This document shows, one piece after another, positions 16,664 to 24,770 of a stretch of 51,766 nucleotides of DNA. Position 1 is the stretch's first letter. Each line of letters begins with the position of its first letter. Below the pieces are notes generated by a model. The model was not told where the DNA came from, made no database searches, and was given only the letters and a program-made list of their open reading frames with translations. The stretch is from Nitrososphaerota archaeon (lineage in GTDB: Archaea > Thermoproteota > Nitrososphaeria > Nitrososphaerales > UBA183). The stretch spans positions 1-51,766 of the forward strand of contig JAPCJR010000014.1 of assembly GCA_027886865.1 (NCBI GenBank), read 5' to 3'. A program made the translations under genes and the position numbers.

Positions 16664-17392
16664 TTGAAGCTCGAGGTCCAGGCTATAGTATTCGACCTGT
16701 TTCACACGTTGGTCGACCCCGAGGACTTCAGGCCGAAAGACTTCCGAAGGGCGGATGTGGCAGCCGAGATCACAGGGTTGGACAAAGACCAGTTCGCGAC
16801 CTACTGGAAGGATAGCTGGAAACTGAGAATGTCGAGCTCTAAACCGGAGATTGAATATCTGAAGGAGTATGCTCTCAAATCAGGCGTCTCGCCGTCACAA
16901 TCCTCGTTCGATGAAGCTGACAGAGCATTGAGGCGCTATCAGGATATCGCCATCCTAAACCCACGAGAGGAGGTCATAGACTCTCTCAGGTCGCTTAAGC
17001 AAGAGGGCTACAAGCTGGGGCTCCTCTCGAACACCTTTGAGGGTGACGTTCGACAATGGAATCGCTCAAGACTGGCACCTTGCTTTGATGCGGTAGCCTT
17101 CTCTCATGAAATCGGGATCGTCAAACCCGAGCAGGGCGCCTTCAATATCATACTGGAGCGGCTCGGAGTCAGCGGTTCTCACTCCATCTTTGTCGGCGAC
17201 GGCGGAAGCGAGGAGTTGATTGGTGCCAAGAGAGCCGGTTTCGCAAGAGCGGTGTTCATGCGAAGGTTCGTACTGACCAACGGTATGCGGACCAAAGAAG
17301 AGCTGGAAGAAATTGCCAAGTATGCCGACGCTAGCGCCGATACGTTCGAGGAACTTCCCAGCATCATCGTCCATATGCAGAACGGCTTTTAA
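16664..17392 (+). CDS. HAD-superfamily hydrolase (subfamily IA)
   Basis: A 242-residue HAD phosphatase or haloacid-dehalogenase-like protein. Motif I is VFDLFHTLVDPE, with the nucleophile Asp followed by Leu-Phe rather than a second Asp, as in several IA members. Motif II is LLSNT, motif III the Lys in IVKPEQGAF, motif IV VGDGGSEE. An alpha-helical cap lies at about residues 20-100. The substrate is unknown. The start is TTG 16664, behind a purine-rich GGATGAGGAG; no ATG is available in frame before the fold. It is followed after about 23 bp by TrpRS. Confidence 0.8.
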   Translation: MKLEVQAIVFDLFHTLVDPEDFRPKDFRRADVAAEITGLDKDQFATYWKDSWKLRMSSSKPEIEYLKEYALKSGVSPSQSSFDEADRALRRYQDIAILNPREEVIDSLRSLKQEGYKLGLLSNTFEGDVRQWNRSRLAPCFDAVAFSHEIGIVKPEQGAFNIILERLGVSGSHSIFVGDGGSEELIGAKRAGFARAVFMRRFVLTNGMRTKEELEEIAKYADASADTFEELPSIIVHMQNGF

Positions 17393-17415
17393 GACTCAGG
17401 ACAGGAATCGGGTTT

Positions 17416-18558
17416 GTGGTACCGGACGCGGTCGTTACGCCGTGGGAAGTGAGCGGCGCAATTGATTACGACAAGCTGATCAAGCAGTTCGGTACCCATC
17501 TGCTCACCCCGGAGCTCAAGGCGAGACTCACCCGTGATGCGGCAGAGAGCAATATACTTCTTGACAGAGAGGTGTACTTCTCGCACAGAGACCTCGACCT
17601 GGTCTTGCAGGACCACGAAACCGGAAAGGGGTTCTTCCTCTACACAGGAAGGGGCCCGTCGAACAAGATGCACGTGGGCCATCTGCTTCCGTTTCTTCTG
17701 ACGAAATGGTTGCAGGAGAGATTCGACGTGAACGTGTACCTGGAGGTCACCGATGACGAGAAGTTCGCGTTCAACAGCTCCAAGACCCTTGATCAGGTCA
17801 GGGCCCAAGCGAATCAGGACATCCTGGACATAATCGCCATAGGCTTCGACCCGGATAGGACGTTCATCTTTCAGGATACCGAATACATCAGGAACGTCTA
17901 CCCTCTCGCCCTGAGGATAGCCAAGAAGATCAACTTCTCGACGGTGAAGGCCGTCTTCGGGTTCGAGAACGCCACGAACATCGGGATGCTCTTCTATCCT
18001 GCCATGCAAATAGTGCCTACCATGTTCGAGAAGAAACGCTGCCTGATACCCGCTGCGATAGACCAGGACCCGTACTGGAGGATACAGCGAGACATCGCAG
18101 AAAGCCTCGGATACCACCGCGCGGCCGAGATCCACAGCAAGTTCATCCCTCCCCTCACCGGCATAGAAGGCAAGATGAGCTCCTCGCAGCCTGAGACCGC
18201 GGTCTACCTTTCCGACAACCAGAAGACCGTCAGGAACAAGATCATGAAGTACGCTTTCTCCGGCGGCCAGGACACCGTCGAGAAGCACAGAAAGCTGGGC
18301 GGGAACACAGACGTGGACGTCTCATATCAGTGGCTGCACTCGCTCTTTGAGCCGGACGATAGGAAAATCGAGGCGATAGGACGGGACTATCGTTCAGGAA
18401 AGATGCTGACCGGGGAGCTCAAGGAGATACTCGTCGGCAAGCTCAATCGCTTCCTCGAGGAACACCAGGAAGGCGTGGAGAAAGCGAGGGACTCCGTAGA
18501 CACCTTCAAGCACTCAGGAAAGCTCGCAAGACACATGTGGGAAACCACTTTCGAGTAG
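17416..18558 (+). CDS. trpS: Tryptophan--tRNA ligase
   Basis: A 380-residue class Ic synthetase of the archaeal/eukaryotic type. The nucleotide-binding signature is GPSNKMHVGHLLPFLL (HIGH equivalent HVGH, about residue 90), the second signature is GIEGKMSSSQPETAVYLS (KMSSS). AIDQDPYWRIQRDIAESLGY lies between, as in archaeal TrpRS. It charges tRNA-Trp with tryptophan in the cytoplasm. The start is GTG 17416. Both motifs are intact, the length is normal for the family, and the call is secure. Confidence 0.95.
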   Translation: MVPDAVVTPWEVSGAIDYDKLIKQFGTHLLTPELKARLTRDAAESNILLDREVYFSHRDLDLVLQDHETGKGFFLYTGRGPSNKMHVGHLLPFLLTKWLQERFDVNVYLEVTDDEKFAFNSSKTLDQVRAQANQDILDIIAIGFDPDRTFIFQDTEYIRNVYPLALRIAKKINFSTVKAVFGFENATNIGMLFYPAMQIVPTMFEKKRCLIPAAIDQDPYWRIQRDIAESLGYHRAAEIHSKFIPPLTGIEGKMSSSQPETAVYLSDNQKTVRNKIMKYAFSGGQDTVEKHRKLGGNTDVDVSYQWLHSLFEPDDRKIEAIGRDYRSGKMLTGELKEILVGKLNRFLEEHQEGVEKARDSVDTFKHSGKLARHMWETTFE

Positions 18559-18590
18559 TCAAAATAGGCTGGAGGTAGCGTTCAATCAAG

Positions 18591-18609
18591 TTCGGACAAA
18601 ACCATTGAA
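18591..18609 (+). repeat. Dispersed motif, copy C
   Basis: TTCGGACAAAACCATTGAA, two mismatches from the 2343 copy, preceded by GTTCAATCAA. It lies in the gap between the convergent trpS and haloalkane-dehalogenase-like genes. No plus-strand gene follows, which argues against a simple promoter role for this copy. Confidence 0.5.
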
Positions 18610-18672
18610 GCCCTGCACGATAGCGCCACCCACACGAGGCCAGAAGGTGCCCAATCACAAAAGGTCCTGATA

Positions 18673-19563
18673 CTAACTGCGCTGCGAGGTTCTTTCAAGG
18701 ACTCTACGGATGGATGCCACTACCCGGTCCGGCCGGTCCTCTTGCACAGAATGCGAGGCGTCGTCAAGCGTCTCGGTCTCGCTCAATTTGAGATATCCCT
18801 GCCATTTCGCCATCTCTTTGAGCGGAAAACCGGGGTCGTCGTGCGTTCCCCAAAGGATTTGCGTGGGCAGGTCAGAGAGGTTCGGCAGTTTGGATTCGAT
18901 ATCAGCGAGCCACGAGCGAGCTTTACGAATCTGTCTCGGAAAAATCCAGGTCGGTCTTCTTGATTCGGGAGTCGGGAATGGGTCGGTGTAGGCATTCCTG
19001 AAGCCCTCCGTGACTTTTTCCGAATCATAGATGCCGCTCGGAAACATGGATTTCGCGAAATAGTTTCTCCGCGTCTGAAGCCAGTATCCAAGGGGCCATC
19101 CTCCCATCACAACCGAGAACAGTTTTTGAGGAATCGATGCTGGCCACGCCCAAGTGTTCATCACGACAAGGCCACGCAGGTTTGCCCTGTTTCGAACCGC
19201 ATAGTTCATTCCAATGGGGCCGCCCCAGTCTTGAACCGCCAACACGATGTTTTCTAGTTTCAAGTGACTGATCAACTGAGCGACAGTAGCAGATTGCTCT
19301 TGGGGAGTAAACCCATACTGAGAGGGTGCCTTTGACATACCAAAGCCGGGGTAATCAAGGGCGACCAGATGACATTCTCCGCGCAGACCTTTGATGACGT
19401 TCCTGTAGATGTAAGACCACGTTGGGTTTCCGTGAAGCAGAAGAACAGTGGAGCCTTGTCCTTCGTCGATGTAGTGGACATACCCATCACGATAAGGCAA
19501 CCAATGGTCCTGAAACGGGTACTCTGAGGAATCCACCTCAAACGGCCTAGTGAAAGTTTCCAT
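18673..19563 (-). CDS. Haloalkane-dehalogenase-like alpha/beta hydrolase
   Basis: A 296-residue alpha/beta hydrolase. HGNPTWSYIYRNVI carries the oxyanion-hole Asn next to His-Gly, and the nucleophile elbow is AVQDWGGPIGMNYA with Asp instead of Ser. Both are signatures of haloalkane dehalogenases and related enzymes that cleave carbon-halogen or ester bonds with an Asp nucleophile. The acid lies near ILWGTHDDPGFP and the catalytic His in LDDASHSVQEDRPD. Trp in QDWGG and the Asn of HGNP could bind halide. The start at 19563 fits the family. Substrate in this organism unknown; it stands alone. Confidence 0.8.
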   Translation of the reverse strand: METFTRPFEVDSSEYPFQDHWLPYRDGYVHYIDEGQGSTVLLLHGNPTWSYIYRNVIKGLRGECHLVALDYPGFGMSKAPSQYGFTPQEQSATVAQLISHLKLENIVLAVQDWGGPIGMNYAVRNRANLRGLVVMNTWAWPASIPQKLFSVVMGGWPLGYWLQTRRNYFAKSMFPSGIYDSEKVTEGFRNAYTDPFPTPESRRPTWIFPRQIRKARSWLADIESKLPNLSDLPTQILWGTHDDPGFPLKEMAKWQGYLKLSETETLDDASHSVQEDRPDRVVASIRRVLERTSQRS

Positions 19564-19663
19564 AATCGTATATCTAGCGCGGCGTCTCTCAATTACACTT
19601 AATATTATTGGAGGAGTTCGAGCATGGCACAGCCGTAGTCGATAAACGACCTCCAGGTGATCG

Positions 19664-19909
19664 CTATCGGCCCTTCGAGTACATCAGGCCGTCCACCCGC
19701 ATCGCGTAACCGTCAATATTCTTCATCCTGCTCGCCACGTTCGGCTGGGCCCAGAACTCTACCGCGTCCATGTAGTCAAGGTCGAACTCGACGACATTGC
19801 CGCACCTGCAGCCGGCAGCCCACAGCTTCTCCCCGAGCCTTCTCGCCTTCTCGCTCGAAGCCATGAACATGTTCAGGCACCTGGGGCACTCGAGGACGAC
19901 GTTGTTCAT
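19664..19909 (-). CDS. Small zinc-ribbon protein
   Basis: An 81-residue protein with CPRC at residues 8-11 and CRCG around residue 34, spaced like the two knuckles of a zinc ribbon. The rest (NVVEFDLDYMDAVEFWAQPN) is unlike any family I recognise. It may bind nucleic acid or act as an adaptor. A short open frame ending CRTCEG with its TGA directly before this ATG lies upstream on the same strand (see the region entry). Confidence 0.55.
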   Translation of the reverse strand: MNNVVLECPRCLNMFMASSEKARRLGEKLWAAGCRCGNVVEFDLDYMDAVEFWAQPNVASRMKNIDGYAMRVDGLMYSKGR

Positions 19910-20228
19910 TCAGCCTTCACACGTCCGGCATCTGTCTGCCATGAGGAAGTGAATCACTCCAGAACTGTCCTGATAAATCACAAAGTCTTCCAGTTCCGCT
20001 TGCTGTTCGGGTTCGTCCTTCAGGACCATAACACTTACGCGGCACGGTAAGCTATAACATGCAAGGGAGCACTGAACGTAAATGGAAGTGAAAGAGGTGG
20101 CAGGAAGTAATGCGACCTACGGAAGAGTGAACAACCTAGACCACTTCCTGCGAACTGCTCAGTTCTTCGGACAAAACTATTAATTAAAACGCGAGCCTGC
20201 TTAGATCTAAAATGGGTACATTTGTTCT
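19910..20228. other. Intergenic region with a small-protein remnant and motif copy D
   Basis: No clear intact gene is visible in this 319-bp stretch. On the minus strand an ATG at 20031 opens MVLKDEPEQQAELEDFV and stops; the next frame continues VIYQDSSGVIHFLMADRCRT and CEG, ending in a TGA that touches the ATG of the zinc-ribbon gene. This looks like a 39-residue gene broken by one indel, or a short protein starting at an internal GTG. The plus-strand end carries motif copy D and the promoter of the acetyltransferase. Confidence 0.35.
20166..20184 (+). repeat. Dispersed 19-bp motif, copy D
   Basis: TTCGGACAAAACTATTAAT, identical to the 2343 copy. It ends 44 bp before the ATG of the acetyltransferase at 20229, a distance compatible with a promoter plus a short leader. 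Beyond the motif the two copies share only a loose AA-rich, GCG-containing stretch. Confidence 0.6.
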
Positions 20229-20684
20229 ATGGAAGTAAGAATCGACGACCTGAAGGGTCATAAAATTCAGCTATTCCTGAAAGATCACCTGGAAGACATG
20301 ACGCTGCACTCTCCTCCGGAGAGCACACACGCACTGAATCTTGGAGGATTGCTCAAACCCGAGATTACTTTCTGGAGCATATGGGACGAGGATGAGTTGA
20401 TGGGCTGTGGCGCTCTGAAAGAATTGACCCCACAGCACGGAGAAATCAAGTCGATGCGCACTGCACCCGCGCATAGAAGCAAGGGGGTAGCTACTATGAT
20501 GCTCAACCACATATTGGAGGAGGCCAAAAGACGAAGCTACAGCAGAGTGAGCCTTGAGACTGGTTCGATGGGTGCCTTCGTTCCCGCCCACAGATTGTAT
20601 GCCAAGTTCGGGTTCAAAGAGTGCGGGCCGTTCGCAGACTATGTCGAGGATTCGAATAGCGTGTTCATGACAAAGGAATTATGA
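20229..20684 (+). CDS. GNAT acetyltransferase, YsnE/PhnO-like
   Basis: A 151-residue GNAT protein. The strand GCGALKELTPQHGEIKSMRT leads into the acetyl-CoA loop APAHRSKGVATMMLNHILEE, followed by YSRVSLETGSM and AHRLYAKFGFKECGPFADY. This order and the ALKEL...GEIKSMR signature are typical of YsnE-type acetyltransferases. The acceptor is unknown. Its promoter region holds motif copy D. It stands alone between two minus-strand genes. Confidence 0.8.
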   Translation: MEVRIDDLKGHKIQLFLKDHLEDMTLHSPPESTHALNLGGLLKPEITFWSIWDEDELMGCGALKELTPQHGEIKSMRTAPAHRSKGVATMMLNHILEEAKRRSYSRVSLETGSMGAFVPAHRLYAKFGFKECGPFADYVEDSNSVFMTKEL

Positions 20685-20802
20685 AAGACGGCGACCGGCT
20701 ACACAACTACTGCGTCGGCCATCGGGCATGAGGCTGTCTTCGGGTGCCGGTGCCATGGCATGATAGACTGCGACCACAAGTATCAGGGCCACGCTTTCCG
20801 CG

Positions 20803-21318
20803 CTATGTTAGGGACTTCAGAACGGTCTGAGCTGCCTCCGAAGTGTTTGTCTGTAGGGTGTCTAAGACCACCTGCGGTAGCCCTAGCTTCTTGGCAAAGT
20901 CGATGAAATTCGGGTCATACCTGTAGCAGTTCCATGATCCTACCGTGAACGCATCTGTCCAATCTGCCCTGGTTGCAGTCCTCTTTCTCAATTCATCCAG
21001 CGTGGCCTCCAGAAGAAAGAGGTAAACGGCATAGCCCTGAGAAGTGAGTTTATCGACCCATTTCTGGGGATTCCTTGTGGCATCGCCCCCATCTCCAAGT
21101 TCGACGAGGATACAATCCTCCGACAAAGAGTCCAAATTATGATAGCTACGCGGGCGATGGTTGCTGGACACGCCCGAATGACGGTCCAGGATTATGCACC
21201 TAACGCGTATCTCCTTCGAGAGATTTCTGGTGAGTTCCTTGATCAAAGGAGTTTTTCCAGCCCCTGATGGACCTCTAATCACAACCGCTATCTTTTTTCC
21301 GAATTTCAAGCTAATCAC
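20803..21318 (-). CDS. P-loop nucleoside/adenylylsulfate-kinase-like protein
   Basis: A 171-residue P-loop protein with Walker A VIRGPSGAGKTPLIKELT near the N-terminus. CILVELGDGGD could carry the Walker B strand and YAVYLFLLEATLDELRKRTA the lid-adjacent helix. The layout is that of small kinases such as APS or zeta-toxin-like kinases, but the substrate motifs do not allow a choice. No antitoxin-like gene is adjacent, which speaks against zeta toxin. Cytoplasmic, single-gene unit. Confidence 0.6.
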   Translation of the reverse strand: MISLKFGKKIAVVIRGPSGAGKTPLIKELTRNLSKEIRVRCIILDRHSGVSSNHRPRSYHNLDSLSEDCILVELGDGGDATRNPQKWVDKLTSQGYAVYLFLLEATLDELRKRTATRADWTDAFTVGSWNCYRYDPNFIDFAKKLGLPQVVLDTLQTNTSEAAQTVLKSLT

Positions 21319-21511
21319 GTAATCTGGTTGGACAGCTTTTCATCCCGGGTCTCAACGGTAAGATGCACGCTGCACATTCAGGCTATAATAGCACCACTTA
21401 ATCGGGAGAAGTAATCATGATCAAGTAACCTGGTCGAGCTCCGCAGAACGCGAAGGGTTTCCAAGCCTTATATGCAGATTCTAAAAAAGAACACCAGTGT
21501 CCGGTCCAACC

Positions 21512-21643
21512 ATGAGTTTGGATGTGAATTCCCACCTAAGCCTTTCTGACACAGCGACGATAATCGATCTAATCCATTGCCAAGCTGTTCATGGCAGCAA
21601 TCGTCGTCCTACCCGCGCCGAGACATCTCAAGTGAGAACATGA
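21512..21643 (+). CDS. 43-residue small protein coupled to the next gene
   Basis: An ATG at 21512 opens MSLDVNSHLSLSDTATIIDL and continues IHCQAVHGSNRRPTR to a TGA at 21641-21643, which overlaps the ATG of the next gene (ATGA). A TATA-like CTTATATGC lies at about 21465-21473, 39-47 bp upstream. Position, promoter and overlap all support a real gene. Its sequence is unknown to me; it might be a partner or a leader peptide for the downstream protein. Confidence 0.45.
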   Translation: MSLDVNSHLSLSDTATIIDLIHCQAVHGSNRRPTRAETSQVRT

Positions 21644-21972
21644 GCCGCATGAAAGGCCAGATGGAAGAGGACTTCAACACTATGTTCGTGGAGTCGATAG
21701 GAGACGGCCTCGCAGTCGTCTTGGGGGTAGAGAGCGCGAAGGCCTTGACTTTCATGCTGGATCCGCACATAGCTGTGGCGGACCCCGACATCTATGTCGC
21801 ATCCGTCACTAAACTACTCGGGACAGCGACAGGAACGGAGGTCCTGTTCGCCACCATACTCGATAATCTCCGCCGTAAGACGGGTGTTCCCACAGGTGAC
21901 GTGAAGAGCTTCGGGGATGCTGTGGCAGAAAACAGGCGAAAGTTTCAGCAGCGCAGCCAAATCAGAACATAA
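21640..21972 (+). CDS. NitrOD5-like small protein
   Basis: A 110-residue protein (EEDFNTMFVESIGDGLAVVL, ESAKALTFMLDPHIAVADPD, KLLGTATGTEVLFATILDNL). The DGL..VLG...A....L.....I...DP......LLG..TGTEVLF..IL pattern resembles the NitrOD5 output domain described in Nitrososphaeria, usually found as a stand-alone or signalling-linked helical domain. That name comes from memory and should be checked. The ATG at 21640 is chosen because it overlaps the stop of the 43-residue gene; ATGs at 21652 and 21661 are alternatives. Confidence 0.5.
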   Translation: MSRMKGQMEEDFNTMFVESIGDGLAVVLGVESAKALTFMLDPHIAVADPDIYVASVTKLLGTATGTEVLFATILDNLRRKTGVPTGDVKSFGDAVAENRRKFQQRSQIRT

Positions 21973-22063
21973 TTCACGGATTTCGGAACCATGACTCGGT
22001 CAGCCCGGTCGGACTCTTACCTCAGAACTTTGGGTTACTGCGCCGAAAATACCCAGGCGAGGG

Positions 22064-22087
22064 CTTATCTAACCAGTGTTTCCACTG
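22064..22087 (+). promoter_or_regulatory. orc1/cdc6 promoter with ORB-core-like sequence
   Basis: A TATA-like CTTATCTA sits at 22064-22071, 24-31 bp before the ATG at 22095. GTTTCCACTG at 22078-22087 matches the core of the archaeal origin recognition box (complement CAGTGGAAAC) over 10 bases and lies between TATA and start, where Orc1 binding could repress transcription. The C/G-rich flank of a full ORB is missing. Confidence 0.35.
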
Positions 22088-22094
22088 CACCACC

Positions 22095-23285
22095 ATGGTG
22101 GACGCCATAGACACGATCTTCAACAAGACGAAGAAAGGGAGAGCCCTATTCCAGGACAGGAACGCCCTCTCAACAGAGTTCGTCCCCGACCGCCTTCCTT
22201 TCAGAGATGCGCAGACCACTAACATCGCGGAAATCCTCGCCCCAGCCCTGCTCGGCTCGAAGCCCTCGAATCTACTCCTCTATGGAAAGACCGGGACGGG
22301 GAAGACGGCCGTGGCAAAACTCGTCGTCCGCAAACTCCTGGTCAAGGACGACACAAAACGTATCTTGACAGTTTACGTGAATTGCAGGCTGGCTGGAACG
22401 GAGTATCTGACGCTCGCGAAGATCGCCGAAGGTCTTCCCATGGACGAAGATAAGAAAATCCCGCTGACCGGGCTCTCCTTAGGAGAAGTCGTCGGCCGGA
22501 TATTCAAGACAATCTCCAAACACGCAATCCATCTTATACTCGTCCTGGATGAAATCGATTACCTCGTCAACACGAATGATGACACGCTTTACAAGTTCAC
22601 AAGGTCAGGCGAATCTACAACCCCGGGCTTCCTGACTATCATCGGAATCTCCAACGATTTGAGGTTCAAGGATGGCCTGGATCCCAGGGTGCTCAGCAGT
22701 CTGGGCGAGGAGGAGCTGGTCTTTCCACCCTATACCACCGAGGAACTACGTTCGATCCTGGAAGAAAGGACCAAAGTTGCCTTCAGGCCCGGAGTGGTGC
22801 CGGAATCCACGATAAACCTATGCGCCGCCCTAGCCGCATCCGAACACGGGGACGCGCGCAGGGCGATCGACATGCTGAGGGTAGCCGGAGAGGTCGCAGA
22901 ACGCGAGGGCCGCCAGCACGTGGATGAGGAAAGCATCCGCAAGGCGTCTGACAAGATTGAACGTGACACCGTGGAAGAGGCGCTCCAATCGCTCCCACTG
23001 CAGACCAAGATAATAGTCATGGCCACCTCTAAGTTCCCCGGCGGGACCAACACAGGGGAGCTATACCTTGCTTACACCAACCTCGCCAGGAAATCCGGCG
23101 TGGAGGTCCTGACACAAAGGAGGGTGAGCGGTATCCTGGCCGAACTCGACGTGCTAGGGCTGGTAGAAGCCGCCGTCGTCAGCAAGGGAAGGAGGGGAAG
23201 GTCAAAACGAATCAAGCTGCTCATCGACAATGAGACTCTTGAACGGGTGATAGGGGAAGACGCGCGGCTGCTGGACCTGGTATAG
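22095..23285 (+). CDS. cdc6: Orc1/Cdc6 replication initiator
   Basis: A 396-residue AAA+ initiator. Walker A is LLLYGKTGTGKTAVAKL (about residue 55), Walker B LILVLDEIDYLV (about residue 155), sensor 1 ISNDLRF and sensor 2 HGDARRAIDMLRVAGE. The C-terminal third holds the winged helix that reads origin DNA (TNTGELYLAYTNLARKSG, RRVSGILAELDVLGL). It binds origin recognition boxes and loads MCM. It converges on the PolD small-subunit gene with 9 bp between stops. In some archaea cdc6 and DP1 lie beside the origin, so an origin here is possible. Confidence 0.95.
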   Translation: MVDAIDTIFNKTKKGRALFQDRNALSTEFVPDRLPFRDAQTTNIAEILAPALLGSKPSNLLLYGKTGTGKTAVAKLVVRKLLVKDDTKRILTVYVNCRLAGTEYLTLAKIAEGLPMDEDKKIPLTGLSLGEVVGRIFKTISKHAIHLILVLDEIDYLVNTNDDTLYKFTRSGESTTPGFLTIIGISNDLRFKDGLDPRVLSSLGEEELVFPPYTTEELRSILEERTKVAFRPGVVPESTINLCAALAASEHGDARRAIDMLRVAGEVAEREGRQHVDEESIRKASDKIERDTVEEALQSLPLQTKIIVMATSKFPGGTNTGELYLAYTNLARKSGVEVLTQRRVSGILAELDVLGLVEAAVVSKGRRGRSKRIKLLIDNETLERVIGEDARLLDLV

Positions 23286-23294
23286 CGATGGCGC

Positions 23295-24764
23295 CTATAC
23301 CCCGAAGACCTGTTTCGTGAAACTCCGCTTTATCACGCTGAGGGTAGAGAGGTCGACTATGGGCGCTATCGAGACCGTCGGCTCCATTCCCATATTTGCC
23401 TGGAAGGGCGTCTGCGCCTGGAACGTCCCAGAATTTACCACCAAAGTGCCCCTGTAGTCGAGCACGTCGATAGCGTGTACATGTCCCGCATGGAAGACAT
23501 CCGGCACGGGGTCGATCACCAGCATGTCTCTCAGCTCCGGAGACAGAGCGGTTCTCTTTCCATACATGGGCGCAAGGTGTCTTGACTTGAGCAGGACCTG
23601 CATCGCGGCACCCGGCCTGCTGTAACTCAGGTCCGGGATTGTCGCAATGATGTCGTCCAGGCTTCTACCGTGGTAGACCAGGAAGTTTACTCCGTCCAGC
23701 TTGACATAGGACGGGTTACCGACACCCTTGACGTTCTCCAGCGCATAGAGTTCACTCGCCAGGTCGGTCGACACGGCCGGCTGCGGCAGTGCCTGCCGCA
23801 CCGGGTCATGGTTACCGGGAGAAACGAGTATCTTCACGTGTTTTGGAATCTGGGCAATCAGTTCAGCGGCGAGCGAGTACTGTTTCTTCAGGTCCCTCTC
23901 CACCAGCTGGTTCTCCTGACCGGGATACACCCCTATCCCGTCGATGACGTCTCCCGCTATCACCACATACTTCACGCGGCTGACTACGTCAAGGTCCCCG
24001 AGTTTGCCGTTCAACCATAGGATGAACCGCTGGAAGTCATCGCGCAGGAACATCTTGCTCCCAATATGGAGGTCCGACAGCAAAACCGCATATGCCCGGT
24101 GGGACGAGGTTCCGGCCTTGTGATTGGGCACGTCGGGCATGCTCAGCGATGTCGCGAAGAGCTGCCCACCCTTCGCCCGACTCACCTCTGCGAGCACGAA
24201 GCTATCGAGAGGTATCCGCATGGCGTCGTCGGCGCAATCTTCCCGGCACTGGATCCTGACGCTACCTGTAGGGTCATCTATCGTGAGCTCGACATTCCCT
24301 CGCCTGCTGTCCCTGGAAGAAATCAGCCCCCCGACCTTCACCTTCTCGACCTTCTGACCCTTCACAGATTCTATGCTCACCATGTTCTTCGAATCGGGTC
24401 TCCTTCTGGCAACGCCGAGCAGTCTCCAGTACCTGTCCTGGAAGAGTTTCTTGAAACCCAAATCTGCTTCCGCGGGAGCTATCTGGGTGGTCGGGTCGCT
24501 CACGACCTCGATCTCTCCGGGCTCGACGGATATCACCAGAGCCGGTTCACCCGGGGAGAGGATCTCTTTGGGTATGAACTCCTCCACATCGGCCTTGGTC
24601 AGCGTCCGCTCTCCACTCTCAGCCTTCCTGCGGATTACATGGTAGACGAGCAATTCTACGTCCACGTCCGGGGGAAGCTTTGAGAGCAGCTCGAACGCCC
24701 CCCCGTCTATCTGATATCCTTCAGAAAGCGCCTTTGAAACGGCCCTCATTATCTCGGAGGACAT
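23295..24764 (-). CDS. polB: DNA polymerase D small subunit (DP1)
   Basis: A 489-residue protein with an OB fold (residues 110-210, VSRAKGGQLFATS at its end) and a calcineurin-like phosphoesterase domain. The phosphoesterase motifs are complete: SDLHIGSKMF, VIAGDVIDGIG, LVSPGNHDPVRQ, VYHGRSLDD and HAGHVHAIDV. Intact metal ligands mean the 3'-5' proofreading nuclease should be active. DP1 pairs with the catalytic DP2 to make the replicative PolD; DP2 is not in this window. The gene follows phosphoglucosamine mutase by 6 bp and is probably co-transcribed with it. Confidence 0.93.
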   Translation of the reverse strand: MSSEIMRAVSKALSEGYQIDGGAFELLSKLPPDVDVELLVYHVIRRKAESGERTLTKADVEEFIPKEILSPGEPALVISVEPGEIEVVSDPTTQIAPAEADLGFKKLFQDRYWRLLGVARRRPDSKNMVSIESVKGQKVEKVKVGGLISSRDSRRGNVELTIDDPTGSVRIQCREDCADDAMRIPLDSFVLAEVSRAKGGQLFATSLSMPDVPNHKAGTSSHRAYAVLLSDLHIGSKMFLRDDFQRFILWLNGKLGDLDVVSRVKYVVIAGDVIDGIGVYPGQENQLVERDLKKQYSLAAELIAQIPKHVKILVSPGNHDPVRQALPQPAVSTDLASELYALENVKGVGNPSYVKLDGVNFLVYHGRSLDDIIATIPDLSYSRPGAAMQVLLKSRHLAPMYGKRTALSPELRDMLVIDPVPDVFHAGHVHAIDVLDYRGTLVVNSGTFQAQTPFQANMGMEPTVSIAPIVDLSTLSVIKRSFTKQVFGV

Positions 24765-24770
24765 ACGGAA

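Noticed and set aside
17389..18288. A 299-codon open frame opposite trpS
   Set aside because: Antisense shadow of a well-supported synthetase gene; composition and lack of motifs show it is not a gene.
20803..21318. Zeta-type toxin kinase
   Set aside because: The Walker A fits, but there is no epsilon-like antitoxin gene next to it and the substrate motif is not visible.
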